Source: Zerene cesonia (lineage: Eukaryota > Arthropoda > Insecta > Lepidoptera > Pieridae). From it: a DNA stretch of 64,000 bases. Shown here in pieces: positions 37,601 to 50,100 of the stretch (the stretch's first letter is position 1; every line of letters starts with the position of its first letter). The stretch is taken from the NCBI RefSeq assembly GCF_012273895.1, contig NC_052104.1, positions 2,480,001 through 2,544,000 on the forward strand. Reading direction: 5' to 3'. The position numbers and the translations under genes are program-made. Below the pieces are notes generated by a model. It was not told the DNA's origin. It did no database searches and was given only the letters and a program-made list of their open reading frames with translations.

Positions 37601-40600
37601 CTTCGTGGCCTATCTGTCGTTCACAGCCCTTTCTCGTATATAGCTTGAGATATCAAATTGAAGTATTGTATTTTTATCTTTTGTATTATAAAAGACGAGA
37701 TATAGAAAAAAGCTCATTATTTAATAGACTATATAGCGTTTAATTAACGCTATAATGTGTTTAAGATACAAGTATGTTAAAAGTAACTATTGGATTCAAC
37801 TTCAATACTAATAAATAATGTATGGACATTTGTGTTTCCAAATAATTTTGTCATATTTAGAGGTAAATGTATTTGTAATCATGTGGTTTCTGTCTTGTAC
37901 ACTCGTAAATATATATTTAAAAAAATCCATAAACATTCGCCGACGTAAAAAATAAGAACATTATAATTATTTCGTTCTGTATATCGCACAATGTAAAAGA
38001 CATTTCAACAAAACGACTTAATGTTACCGTAAAAACAATGTCAATGCGAAATTGTAAGGTTCGCAAATTGACAGCTCTTAAACATTCTTATAGCATAAAA
38101 TTGGTGTAATGGAGCTTTACATTTTGCCTTTTTATACCGTCGTGCATTTTGTCGACACACTCAACATACTTCGAGTACAATGTTTGCTTTAAAAACACAC
38201 TTTTCTGTACATCCATTTTTTTACGTTTAAATAAAATTCCTATGACAAAGATCGAAAGTATGTCGGCTAGTTAAATATGTGTGTATGCTTAAATAGATTG
38301 AGAATTTTAAAGAGATCTTCAATCTAATAAGTTTTTTAGACAGGTCCTTTTTTGTGGGTACTGTCAACAATATACAAGAAAAAATAACAACGAAATTGAA
38401 TTCGAGCCATGTCACGATTATGTTAAATTGAACTCAATTGTTAACTGCGCCTTAAATTGAATGTAATAATTACATGACTAATATCTTAATAGCAAGTTTG
38501 TATTGCAAATGTTTGTTCTTTAAGTGTATTTATAATACAAAATGGGGAAAATAATCGTTATAGCTTTAGGTGAATGCAGCCTATTAATAACTTAAAATAA
38601 CAACGTTTGTCTATTTGACAATCAGTAATTAATGTGCTCTATATATAAAGTTTGTTTGAACGTGCTAATCTTTGGACCTATATATACTATACTATACTCT
38701 CTCTCGGTAGAAGCGACATTCCGAATCGGCAGTAGTTTTAAAATATTCACTGTTCATAAATACTTGTAAAAGTTAACATAAATAAAAATAAATTTGAGTT
38801 CGAGTTTGTGTTGGCGAAGCCGGGACAGAGCGCTAGTTCATAATAAATATAATCAAGTTGTGTAGTCTGTGTGTATTTTACTAGCTTTCGATAAACTTCA
38901 TACATTATTGAATAAACTCAATTAAGAAACACAACTTTTTATCACACACATCGTACATTTATGAAATCTAATCAACATTTACGCTACAGTCTATATGATT
39001 ACAGGCGTTTATAGATTTCACGGTACATCATGGGTATCTCCTAACAAACTCACAACTCTCTTGTATGCAGTATTCATCCTGAATAAAATTATATGATAAT
39101 TATGACGATACTTCTCTACGTTATCACCAGAGAACACATTCGCTAAAACGTATGGAAAAAATTTAAAGCTTAATAGGATGTAATGATGTCCTAGGTCCTA
39201 TGTATAGTACTACAAATTAAAAAAGGTAATAATATTATAAGGACATTTTTTTGAGAGATTACTTTACATAACTAATTATGACCTTCCATTATATTTATAA
39301 AATATTTCAAATTAGTAATACAAAAATAGTGTAAAAGACTTTTACAATAATTATTCGTTAAACGTATAAAAGAAAAGTCTGTCTTATGTCTTCAGTCTTA
39401 AATGGCCTCTAACGTTAAAGCACTCTTATGTATACAATATATACATTAATTCTAGACTCCTGCTGAATCAGTACGTCTACAACAAACAATCACAGCAACA
39501 AAAATTACGAGCACCCAAATCACCAAAAGCACCAAGTCACAAACACAACAAACACGCTGGCACACAAAAACTCACCCGGCTTGGTGCCGCATTTGGCGTA
39601 CGCGATCCTAAATGAGAAATACGTCTGGCCCGTGGAGGGAGGCACGTACACACAGCGCGGGTCGCCGTGCTGCCCTGCAACAATGTATTGTTTATTATTT
39701 AGACGACTTCTGGACAGCTTATCTGTATTAAAAGGCGGCAAAATATCTTCGGATACCTGTGTAAATAGCTATGGGTGTATTGGTTACCACTAGGTGATCC
39801 TAGCGATTAGCATACTCTTTTATAAGACAATATAAGCGTTTATTGCTTCTCATATATCGAATACACAAGTTACGTGACAAATAAAAGTATGAAAGTATAC
39901 GTCGGTCTTAAAAAGGCTGGAATTCTCGATAAATGAATGTGTTTCAGTGTTTGCTAATAACTTTTTAGGTCTCGGAAACTTCACCGATAGCCTATTTAAT
40001 ACTTTTTGTGTTTTATAATCATACAATATCTTGAATCCTATGCATTATAGTAATGTGTAAGCTATATTGCTTCATACTATGAACTTATCAAAATCCGTTC
40101 AATACTTTGGATGTGATTGAAGTAACAAACATCCATACACCTAGCCATCCAAGCTTCAACGTATTATAGGTGATATGATAATGTATAAAACAGAAATATT
40201 TTATGAAGTGTTGAGTAGAGCCTACGGCAAAATACCTTGGGTGGGCTGGACATCGTTAATATAGCGTGAAAATGCTTACAGCTATATCCAGAAAGCACTT
40301 AATATTTATACGGGTTATAAATATCTGTATAGTTTATAGTAATAACCAAAACATACACCATTGTATTCATTTATTTATAATTAATAAATTAAATGTCGAT
40401 GCCTTAAAAATCTTGTTTTAAATAAAATATTATATAACTTAACATGTGAATTATATAGCAAGAAAACTATCAATTGTTAAAGACCTTTTACTTAAATTAA
40501 AACGTCAATTTTATTTAGGTATCATAGTGATTCTTTCTATCCCCATTTTCACTTAATTAGGTACATATAAAGTCTTTATACGAAACAACGTTACATGTAT

Positions 40601-41139
40601 TTCTATAGAGAATGAAAACGGTTAAATAAAAGTTAGAGAAAGTTACATTTAAACGCATATATAACGGTCCTATATACGAGTTAATTGCTAATTAACGCCC
40701 TACAATGCACGCTACAATTAAATTCATACATCACGTTGCTCTATATAACATTATATACAATTACTATTTGTTTAAAAAAAGTTGTTCTTAATAAAAATTA
40801 TGCAAAATTATGGCATACGGATGTGATAAATTTAAATGTTAAATTTGTTTTATTTTAAATTACATTGAAATATGATTTATTTAAACATTTGATTAAGATC
40901 ACAATCTCGACCCAAAATCTAAGAATTAATACTATGTATTAACTAATAGGTATGAGAATATAGTTTCTCTTACCGAGCAGGATTATTTCATTTCGAGATA
41001 TGCGATTTTACACAATTACCTTGTGTTATTTATATGATTTTGAACCAATGTGATCACATTAATGTGTATTCTTATCAAGAATTATAAAACGAGCAACTTT
41101 CAATAAAGATTTTCGATTATATTAAACGAGCAATTCTTG

Positions 41140-41170
<31 letters not shown>

Positions 41171-44100
41171 GGAATCTCGGAATCGGCTCCAACGATTTTC
41201 ATGAAATTTAGTATATAGGGGGTTTCGGGAGCGATAAATCGATCTAGCCAGGAATCTTTTTTAGAAAATGTCATATTCGTGTTTTATCGACTTAAACTTA
41301 GCGACTCTTCCTGACATCTATTGGCGAATAATAATACTATAAATGCGAAAGTTTGTGAGGATGGATGCATATGTATGTGTGCGTCTGTTACTCTTTCACG
41401 CTTTCAAAAACTACTGAACCGATTGCAATGAAATTGCTTCGTAGATAGCTGGACAACTGAAATAACACATAAGCACTTTTTATAATATCGGTATATTCCT
41501 ACGGGATACGGGCTTACGCGGTTTCAACCGCGGGTCACAGCTAGTTATTATATTATGAACGCATCTATTAATATTGTACTCTAAGATGTCGCTGTAACCT
41601 CTCTCTCGATTACACGATCTGCCAAATGTAAAACGCTCCGTCTTTTATTTAACTAAATCCTCTTTTTAGCTAGCCATCCACTAATTTCCATATTAGTTTT
41701 CGCTACATTTATACGAAGATAATAAAAAAAACTCTTCATTTATACCGTTATAGTAGTATTTTTACACTTAATGTAGGTAGCTATAATTCTCTCAAATTAA
41801 CCGATGTACAACATAATAGACACAAACTCCAACAACGCCTACATTCAAAAACTTCATTGAGCCCCAATTACACGTGGGCCGTATCACTACGTATTCAGAG
41901 CGCTACTAATTGTTGCCACTAATTATACACTTTTCACTTACTTATGACGAATGAAAACTCAAATATTCGCATCGACCGCTTTACTGTTACCGGCGGTGTT
42001 ATATTATGCAGTTCTAGAACATTTGGAGTTTTGAATAACCGTATGCGCTGTTTTAGTGACGTATATCATTTATTTAGGTATTATCGTTGGAGGTATGATA
42101 CTGAGTTATAAAGTAAGATTAACTATAAATCTTCCATGATTAATAACAACTAGATATCCTATGAGCGACAACAGCTGGGAGTTTTCTTTTACATTATAAA
42201 TGTCATGCGAAAATGGTTGGTGGTAAATGTTATAACTGTGTAATATTATGACGATTCAAAAGTGCTTCTATAAGAAGTCTAGTTGAATGAATAAATGTTT
42301 GAGTTTGAGTTTGAGTTTTAACTTATTTTGCTGTATATAAACTAGCTAGATACGGACGTTACATTGGCACGTTTTGTGAAGTAATACCGATATGTCTGAT
42401 GTTGCTTTAAGGGTTCACATTTAGGGCAAGTTTCAATATTTTTTTTTGTATAGGACTGTGTCTCTTGTTGTTCTTAATGATCGAAGCTATAAAGGTACTT
42501 TCAAAATTGGTCGTGCTGTCCGAATGATAAATAAATTGGTATGGATAACAAATATACAAGAATAAGGTTTCTCCAAATAGGCTTATGAATAATTAGCAGT
42601 TTATTTGTAACTGATTGAACTATATTGATATAAAGATGTTAAACACATACCAAACGAGTTCTATCTTGTTATCCGTAATTCATATATTAAATACGAATAA
42701 CAGCAAATTCATATTCAACATCGGTTATGAAACAATATATATAATATATTCTTATAGAACAACTTTTTTGTGATATACTACCTTGTTTCCACAATTAAGC
42801 CTGGCTTAATAAAATCCAAATATAAATGAGTTAATTTAATTATTTTTTAAACTAAAAAATACACCACAAAAAAACAAAAGTATAAATAACAATACACACT
42901 GTAATTTTAGATAAAAGAGCAATGGTATTATTTCAAACACATAATAACATGCTTTAGTAAGAAATAAACAAATTTATTCTTTCTTTAATATGCTTTGGTA
43001 CGTGCATCAGTACATGATACCAAAGTAGATATAACAAAATCGTTATTTTTTAGGATTATAATCAAGATACAATAACAACATCGGAAAAACATATCAAATG
43101 ATTATACTCCACTCAATCGAAGCTTAAAAAGTGGTGGAAAATCATATTCTAAGATTCCGCTACATATATACAAGAAAGCTTACAAAAAGTTAATACTAAT
43201 AATAAAATGCTATAACTACTTATGAAAATAAGTTTGCAACATTTGCTCAATATTCCTGAAGACAGACAAATCCGCCAAATTTCTCACTTCCCAATCTCCT
43301 GTATAATTTTCCACGATATATTTATTTACCTTTAGAAGAAACGATGCCCTCAAAGGGATGTGAGAACGTGAGGTGAACATCCATGTGGTCCTTTCCGCAC
43401 ATCACCTCTAGGGATTGTATCACAGGCATGCCGTCAGGTCTCTCTGTTGGCCACAACTCGCCCGCTCGCGCTTTGGTCTGAAAGGAAATATTGGTTTTAC
43501 TTGGACTTCTGATTGTAATGATAGAACTATTGAATAAACAAGCCATTTTATTACCTAAAAAGGCATTTGCCAGTCAATGAATACGGTATTTCGAAACAAG
43601 ATAATTGAGTATGACTTTTGAACTTAATTTGTGTACGTAACGAATTTCGTTATAAAGTTCATACCGAAACTTTACGTATTTTTATCGATATGAAATTACA
43701 GATTAAGTAGATACATACTTATTATCCACATGCCTGCATCCAATCGCGTGCGTTTAAAAAACGTACAAATAACACACTCAATGTGCATTTATTTATGCAC
43801 CCTCATGATTATTATATAGAATACATATCAAGAAATTGTTACAACTTGACCTGTCCGAACGAAAACGATTTGATGAATAGCGATTGGTGATTCCAGGAAA
43901 AGCGTCCACCCGTTCCCACGGCGGGGAATTTGCAACGTGAGACAGACATACATTGTTATGAAATTAGAAAGAGAAAGCGCGTTGCCGCAATTTACATTTT
44001 TGAAGAAAAAAATTGTACGAACCACATTTATCTTGTGGGCGCACCTGTATTTTATATTAACGGCGTGATTAATCAAACAGATAATAAGTAAATTGGAAGA

Positions 44101-47100
44101 ATCATGTTATTCGTGAACAGATTAGGAACGTGGAATAGTTTGGCCTATAATGGATTATACACTTTATTCGAAACCCACACCAAATAAAATAATGGATCGA
44201 AATTGATTTTAAAATATACACGAGATAGTGGATTAGAAGTATAGCAATACTATATATTTTGTTAGTATAGAAATACTATTTCGTTCTGATGATGATAGCT
44301 ATAACGATAGCCATTATCAACAGAAATAATATTACGAGAACATAAAAGTTCTTTAATTTTAAATATCCAGTATCACACTGACTCATCAAACCATTATAAA
44401 TAGTGTCCATGAACTTCATTGAAAGTTTTATCAATAACTCGTGCACTTGTATCATTGAGGAGCCGCGGCCGCGAGCCGCATTCATTTGAATACTTTACTT
44501 TCACTTTATTATAAATTCATCGCGTGTTCATCTCCACATTACTGAAGATATTTCAACGGTATTGATCAACGTGATGCGATAATGCCATAAATTATAAGGC
44601 TTTTCGCAAACATAATGCGCAATATATTCATTGGTGATTTGCATTTTCAGTATCGATTAGTTTCATGTGAACATTCCTAAGCTATTTCGAGCTGTTTTCT
44701 AATTTCTGTAATATGCATCGCTTTTACTTTTCAGTCGCAGACTTACTGCCTCGGTTATTGAGCTGAATATTATGAACTTCAACAATATTTTTTTTATTAT
44801 TACTATTAGTAATTTCTTTTATGATGCTTCTTCTTTTTCACTTCCTCAAGAAATTTTTTTCTTGTTCTGTTATTTATGACTAACACTTCTTTAATATATT
44901 TGATAAACCTCAAGTTTTATATCTCAACTAGATTTCCTATAAGATATGGCTTAACACCATATGACAGACACCATTAAATCTAATTATATAGAAAATGTTG
45001 ACTAAAATATAAAAAAATAGAATGCTTACGTTAGATCGTCTGCGGTAAACTTTCTTTCTACATTTCGACACTAATAAAATATGTACTTCAAGAATCCGCT
45101 CTTGTGAGTTACACTTTTCTAATCTTAACACAAGGTGAGAATGAACTAGACAGTTCGCGTGCTACTAATTTCGCGAAATCACACTCTTCCATAGAGAACT
45201 ATTATTATAGTACACGTGTCTTTTTCATACTACTCGCATGCAAAATATGGGCGGGTTACACCTCGCGATTCGACGTTACGATCGTATACTTTTCAATAAA
45301 AACATTCCAACAGATAAACATAGTGTTTTATGAAGCGTATGTATACTTCACTTGATGTAGAATGAGCCAGATATAAAAATAGCCATTTGGTATGCTATGC
45401 AGTTATTGTGAAGTATAGCAAATTTTCACTTGCACGTCTACTTCATGTCTATTAAATACTTACTTCAGCATAGTTTCGTATATTTTAAGGAAAAATTATA
45501 CAGTCCGAGAGGTTTCCCCGCGTAGTTCCCGTCCTCCTCAGATTTCCGGGATAAAACCTATCCTATGTAAAGAACATTGGGCTCGGGACTCAAACTATGT
45601 AAAGAATAACATCCAAATCGATTCAGTGGTTTATCCGTGAAGAAGAGATAGACAGACCAGCAGACAGACTTACTTTTATAATCAATTAGGGATTATTTCA
45701 CCGTACATACATATTAAATATTTAAGATCTTTGTCTTTCAGCAAGAGAATTTAAATTTTTCAAAGTAACAACACTTTTATCCATAGCTATTTGTCATAAC
45801 GATATCAAAACAACTATTGATAAAATATATAATCTTCATCGGACTCTATAGATGAAATTGACAAAAAAATCGTGTTTCTTTGTCTATGTCTTCATCCACT
45901 GAACTTTACAATCATCATCGGATCTTACACTATATATACTTTATAATAATTGCGTTTTAATCTATAACTTTAATGAAACTACACGTGTACTATTATTAAG
46001 CACTATTGTCTTTTAATTGATCTGAAGACCACGCTTTTCCATTACATCGATAAAGTCATATAAGTAAAATAGCTGAATGTAAACAATTAATAAACCAGTA
46101 TTATCCTTAAGTCATCGTTTTATTTAACTATGTATTTTACAACAAATCTACCAAAAAGTATACTTTGCTATCTATAACAAATGTTAAGATTGTTATAACA
46201 AAAATAATATATTTTCGTAGCCGACCTTCGGTGTAACTGTTTCCCTATTAAATATTACCAGATAGTATTAAAATCATAAATCTTAAATCCTACCCTTGTA
46301 CTAATCCCACAAAAGCAACCACATTTTCAAATTTAACGATTTATCCATATGTCGTAAGATAACACATTTATTTCATTAGTATTTTTATCAAGTGCAAAGC
46401 AATAGAAATCGGTTTTCATCTATGTTAAACGGATACTCAGTGCAGTACAGCTGTGTTCAGAGAAACGATCTTACGGTAACCACAGCGGTGTAGGAACTCA
46501 TTCTGGGTTGCTTTTTATGTGCCTAGGTGTAAATTAATTAATTGTTTTAATTACATTTTATTTCCAGCGGGGAGTACTGTTTAATTTATTGATATTATTT
46601 CTATATTTTTTATGTATTTTCGTGTTGTCACAGGAGAAATAAGTGTGAATGTTAATTTCATAATTTTTATAATAATTGCTCTTCATGTTGCAATATTAAT
46701 CGGTTAAGTTTATTATAAAAAAGACTCTTAAAAGCTTTTTGCAGAATAAATAAATCATACTACACAAACATAAAGTACATGTATAATGATAATATTTAAC
46801 TTTCAGTTTTACTTAAATTATGATTTCCGAGCGTATCAATTTATTTTCCAATTGAACAAATTCGTTTTGCTAAGGAATTTCCTGACGTTTCTTCCATAGA
46901 TATTGTGCCGAAACCACCGCCCGCAGGGACAGCGAGTCGAAAGGCGTGTATAAACGAATGACTCGCAAATATAACAAATTCGTATTTTCGTATAATATTA
47001 CTTACAAAAAGAATTTTTTATCGATTTTATTTCTAGAAAAACATGTATGAATAAGGTCGAATACGGTTATCTAAGACGATAAAAAAGTAACTCGTAATCA

Positions 47101-50100
47101 AGTGATCTCTTTACACTAACAATGTGAGGCGAGGGCACATCTCTGAACATATGTTTCATTATACGCATCAATCAAATCCGTAATTTAACAAACAATAATC
47201 CAATGATTGAATACTCTTCCAAATTACATGAGATCAGAAGCTGGATCACGGCGTGCGCGTGCGCACCGCCATTACCGTAATGACGCACTGCGCAGTAATA
47301 ACAAATGCTTATAGCGGATTATTATGAGATGTGATTTCTAGATTTTCACTTGTCACCTGGATTTCCTTTTGTATGTTTGTTTAAAACGCTGCGACGTAAA
47401 TCCTTGAGAAAACAAAACGCAACTCGTAGATTTTTTTATTTATAAAGGTTAGGTATAAATAAAAATAGGACGAAGAAGACCTCCAATAGCCAATCCAAGT
47501 GATATTTTTTTTTTTTTTTTNNNNNNNNNNNNNNNNNNNNNNNNNNNNNNNNNNNNNNNNNNNNNNNNNNNNNNNNNNNNNNNNNNNNNNNNNNNNNNNN
47601 NNNNNNNNNNNNNNNNNNNNNNNNNNNNNNNNNNNNNNNNNNNNNNNNNNNNNNNNNNNNNNNNNNNNNNNNNNNNNNNNNNNNNNNNNNNNNNNNNNNN
47701 NNNNNNNNNNNNNNNNNNNNNNNNNNNNNNNNNNNNNNNNNNNNNNNNNNNNNNNNNNNNNNNNNNNNNNNNNNNNNNNNNNNNNNNNNNNNNNNNNNNN
47801 NNNNNNNNNNNNNNNNNNNNNNNNNNNNNNNNNNNNNNNNNNNNNNNNNNNNNNNNNNNNNNNNNNNNNNNNNNNNNNNNNNNNNNNNNNNNNNNNNNNN
47901 NNNNNNNNNNNNNNNNNNNNNNNNNNNNNNNNNNNNNNNNNNNNNNNNNNNNNNNNNNNNNNNNNNNNNNNNNNNNNNNNNNNNNNNNNNNNNNNNNNNN
48001 NNNNNNNNNNNNNNNNNNNNNNNNNNNNNNNNNNNNNNNNNNNNNNNNNNNNNNNNNNNNNNNNNNNNNNNNNNNNNNNNNNNNNNNNNNNNNNNNNNNN
48101 NNNNNNNNNNNNNNNNNNNNNNNNNNNNNNNNNNNNNNNNNNNNNNNNNNNNNNNNNNNNNNNNNNNNNNNNNNNNNNNNNNNNNNNNNNNNNNNNNNNN
48201 NNNNNNNNNNNNNNNNNNNNNNNNNNNNNNNNNNNNNNNNNNNNNNNNNNNNNNNNNNNNNNNNNNNNNNNNNNNNNNNNNNNNNNNNNNNNNNNNNNNN
48301 NNNNNNNNNNNNNNNNNNNNNNNNNNNNNNNNNNNNNNNNNNNNNNNNNNNNNNNNNNNNNNNNNNNNNNNNNNNNNNNNNNNNNNNNNNNNNNNNNNNN
48401 NNNNNNNNNNNNNNNNNNNNNNNNNNNNNNNNNNNNNNNNNNNNNNNNNNNNNNNNNNNNNNNNNNNNNNNNNNNNNNNNNNNNNNNNNNNNNNNNNNNN
48501 NNNNNNNNNNNNNNNNNNNNTATTTTTTGTGTATTTCCGTGTTGTCACAGGAGAAATAAGTGTGAATGTTAATTTTATAATTTTTATAATAATTGCTCTT
48601 CATGTTGCAATATTAATCAGTTAAGTTTATTATAAAAAATACTCTTAATAGCTTTTTGCAGAATAAATAAATAATACTACACAAACATAAAGTACATGTA
48701 TAATGATAATATGATAACTTTCAGTTTAACTTAAATTATGATTTCTGAGCGTATCAATTTATTTTCCATTTGAACAAATTCGTTTTGCTAAGGAATTTCC
48801 TGACGTTTCTTCCATAGATTTTATGCCGAAACCACCGCCCGCAGGGACAGCGAGTCGAAAGGCGTATATAACTGAATGACTCGCAAATATAACAAATTCG
48901 TATTTTCGTATAATATTACGTATAAAAAGAATTTTTTATCGATTTTATTTCTAGAAAAACATCTATAAATAAGGTCGAATACGGTTATCTAAGACGAGAA
49001 AAAAGTAACTCGTAATCAAGTGATCTCTTTACACTATACAATGCGAGGCGAGGGCACATCTCTGAACATATGTTTCATTACACGCATCAATCAAATCCGT
49101 AATTTAACAAACAATAATCCAATGATTGAATACTCTTCCAAATTACATGAGATCAGAAGCTGGATCACGGCGTGCGCGTGCGCACCGCCATTACCGTAAT
49201 GACGCACTGCGCAGTAATAACAAATGCTTATAGCGGATTATTATGAGATGTGATTTCTAGATTTTCACTTGTCACCTGGATTTCCTTTTGTATGTTTGTT
49301 TAAAACGCTGCAACGTAAATCTTTGAGAAAACAAAACGTAGATTTTTTTATATATATAGGTTAGGTATAAAGAAAAATACGACGAAGAAGACCTCAAATA
49401 GTCAATCCGGTACATAAATATACGGTATATTACAGAGTTTTTATACAACTTTAATATTGTTTGCGATTGCATTTACTATTTCGAAGGACATTGTATGTAC
49501 TATGTATGTAAATTTTTTGAAAATATTTAATTTAAACTGTGAAAACTTGTGTTAAAACACTAAGTTATATAATGGCTATGTTCATTCGCAGTGAAATCGT
49601 AAATTCCAATTATTCAATAATTTATGAAAGTTAATGTCTTCTTAGCTATTAAAATATCTATGTTTACGTCTGACTCGGGCTTGGCTTTAAATCAACGACG
49701 TTAACAGACAGTCGGCTGATTGCATATGTTAATTTATAGAATCCCGGTTAATAAGGGAGCCGAAGAACTTATTGTATGGGAGAATTATCTGGATTCACAT
49801 AAATTAAATGAGAAAGTAAATGTCAATGATAATAAAGCAATTTCGTTTTACCTCTTAAATGTGTCACTTAATTGGTTTGTTATGTTTGACGATTCAAATG
49901 CGCTTCTAAAAGAAGTCTATTTTCAAATAAATGTGTGATATATGTATAATGAAAAGAGTAAACATACTGTTCAAACTTAAACTCAAACATTTATTCACTC
50001 AACTAGACTTCTTATAGAAGCACTTATGAATCGTCAACTATGAGTAAACATACAAGTATAACAAATTCAGAAAATAATAATCAGATAGCAGTTTACCAAT

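Larger units (their letters stand above)
32902..39575 (-). other. Gene B intron 3 (about 6.7 kb)
   Basis: A long AT-rich intron without supported genes. It holds a microsatellite (AT)n at 37262-37282, a Helitron-like end at 38836, and a moderately GC-rich block at about 34840-35080 that is open but unrecognised. The rest (for example 35100-37260) shows nothing definite. Confidence 0.65.
39675..43329 (-). other. Gene B intron 2 (about 3.7 kb)
   Basis: It contains the composite Helitron-like element at 41122-41545 and the repeat tail at 42247-42325. The remaining sequence is AT-rich with no supported gene. Confidence 0.65.

Noticed and set aside
39581..39793. 70-codon + strand frame
   Set aside because: Antisense to gene B exon 3.
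47436..48603. Long open frames on both strands across the 1000-N gap
   Set aside because: They are made almost wholly of unknown residues; Ns carry no stops, so the frames are artefacts.
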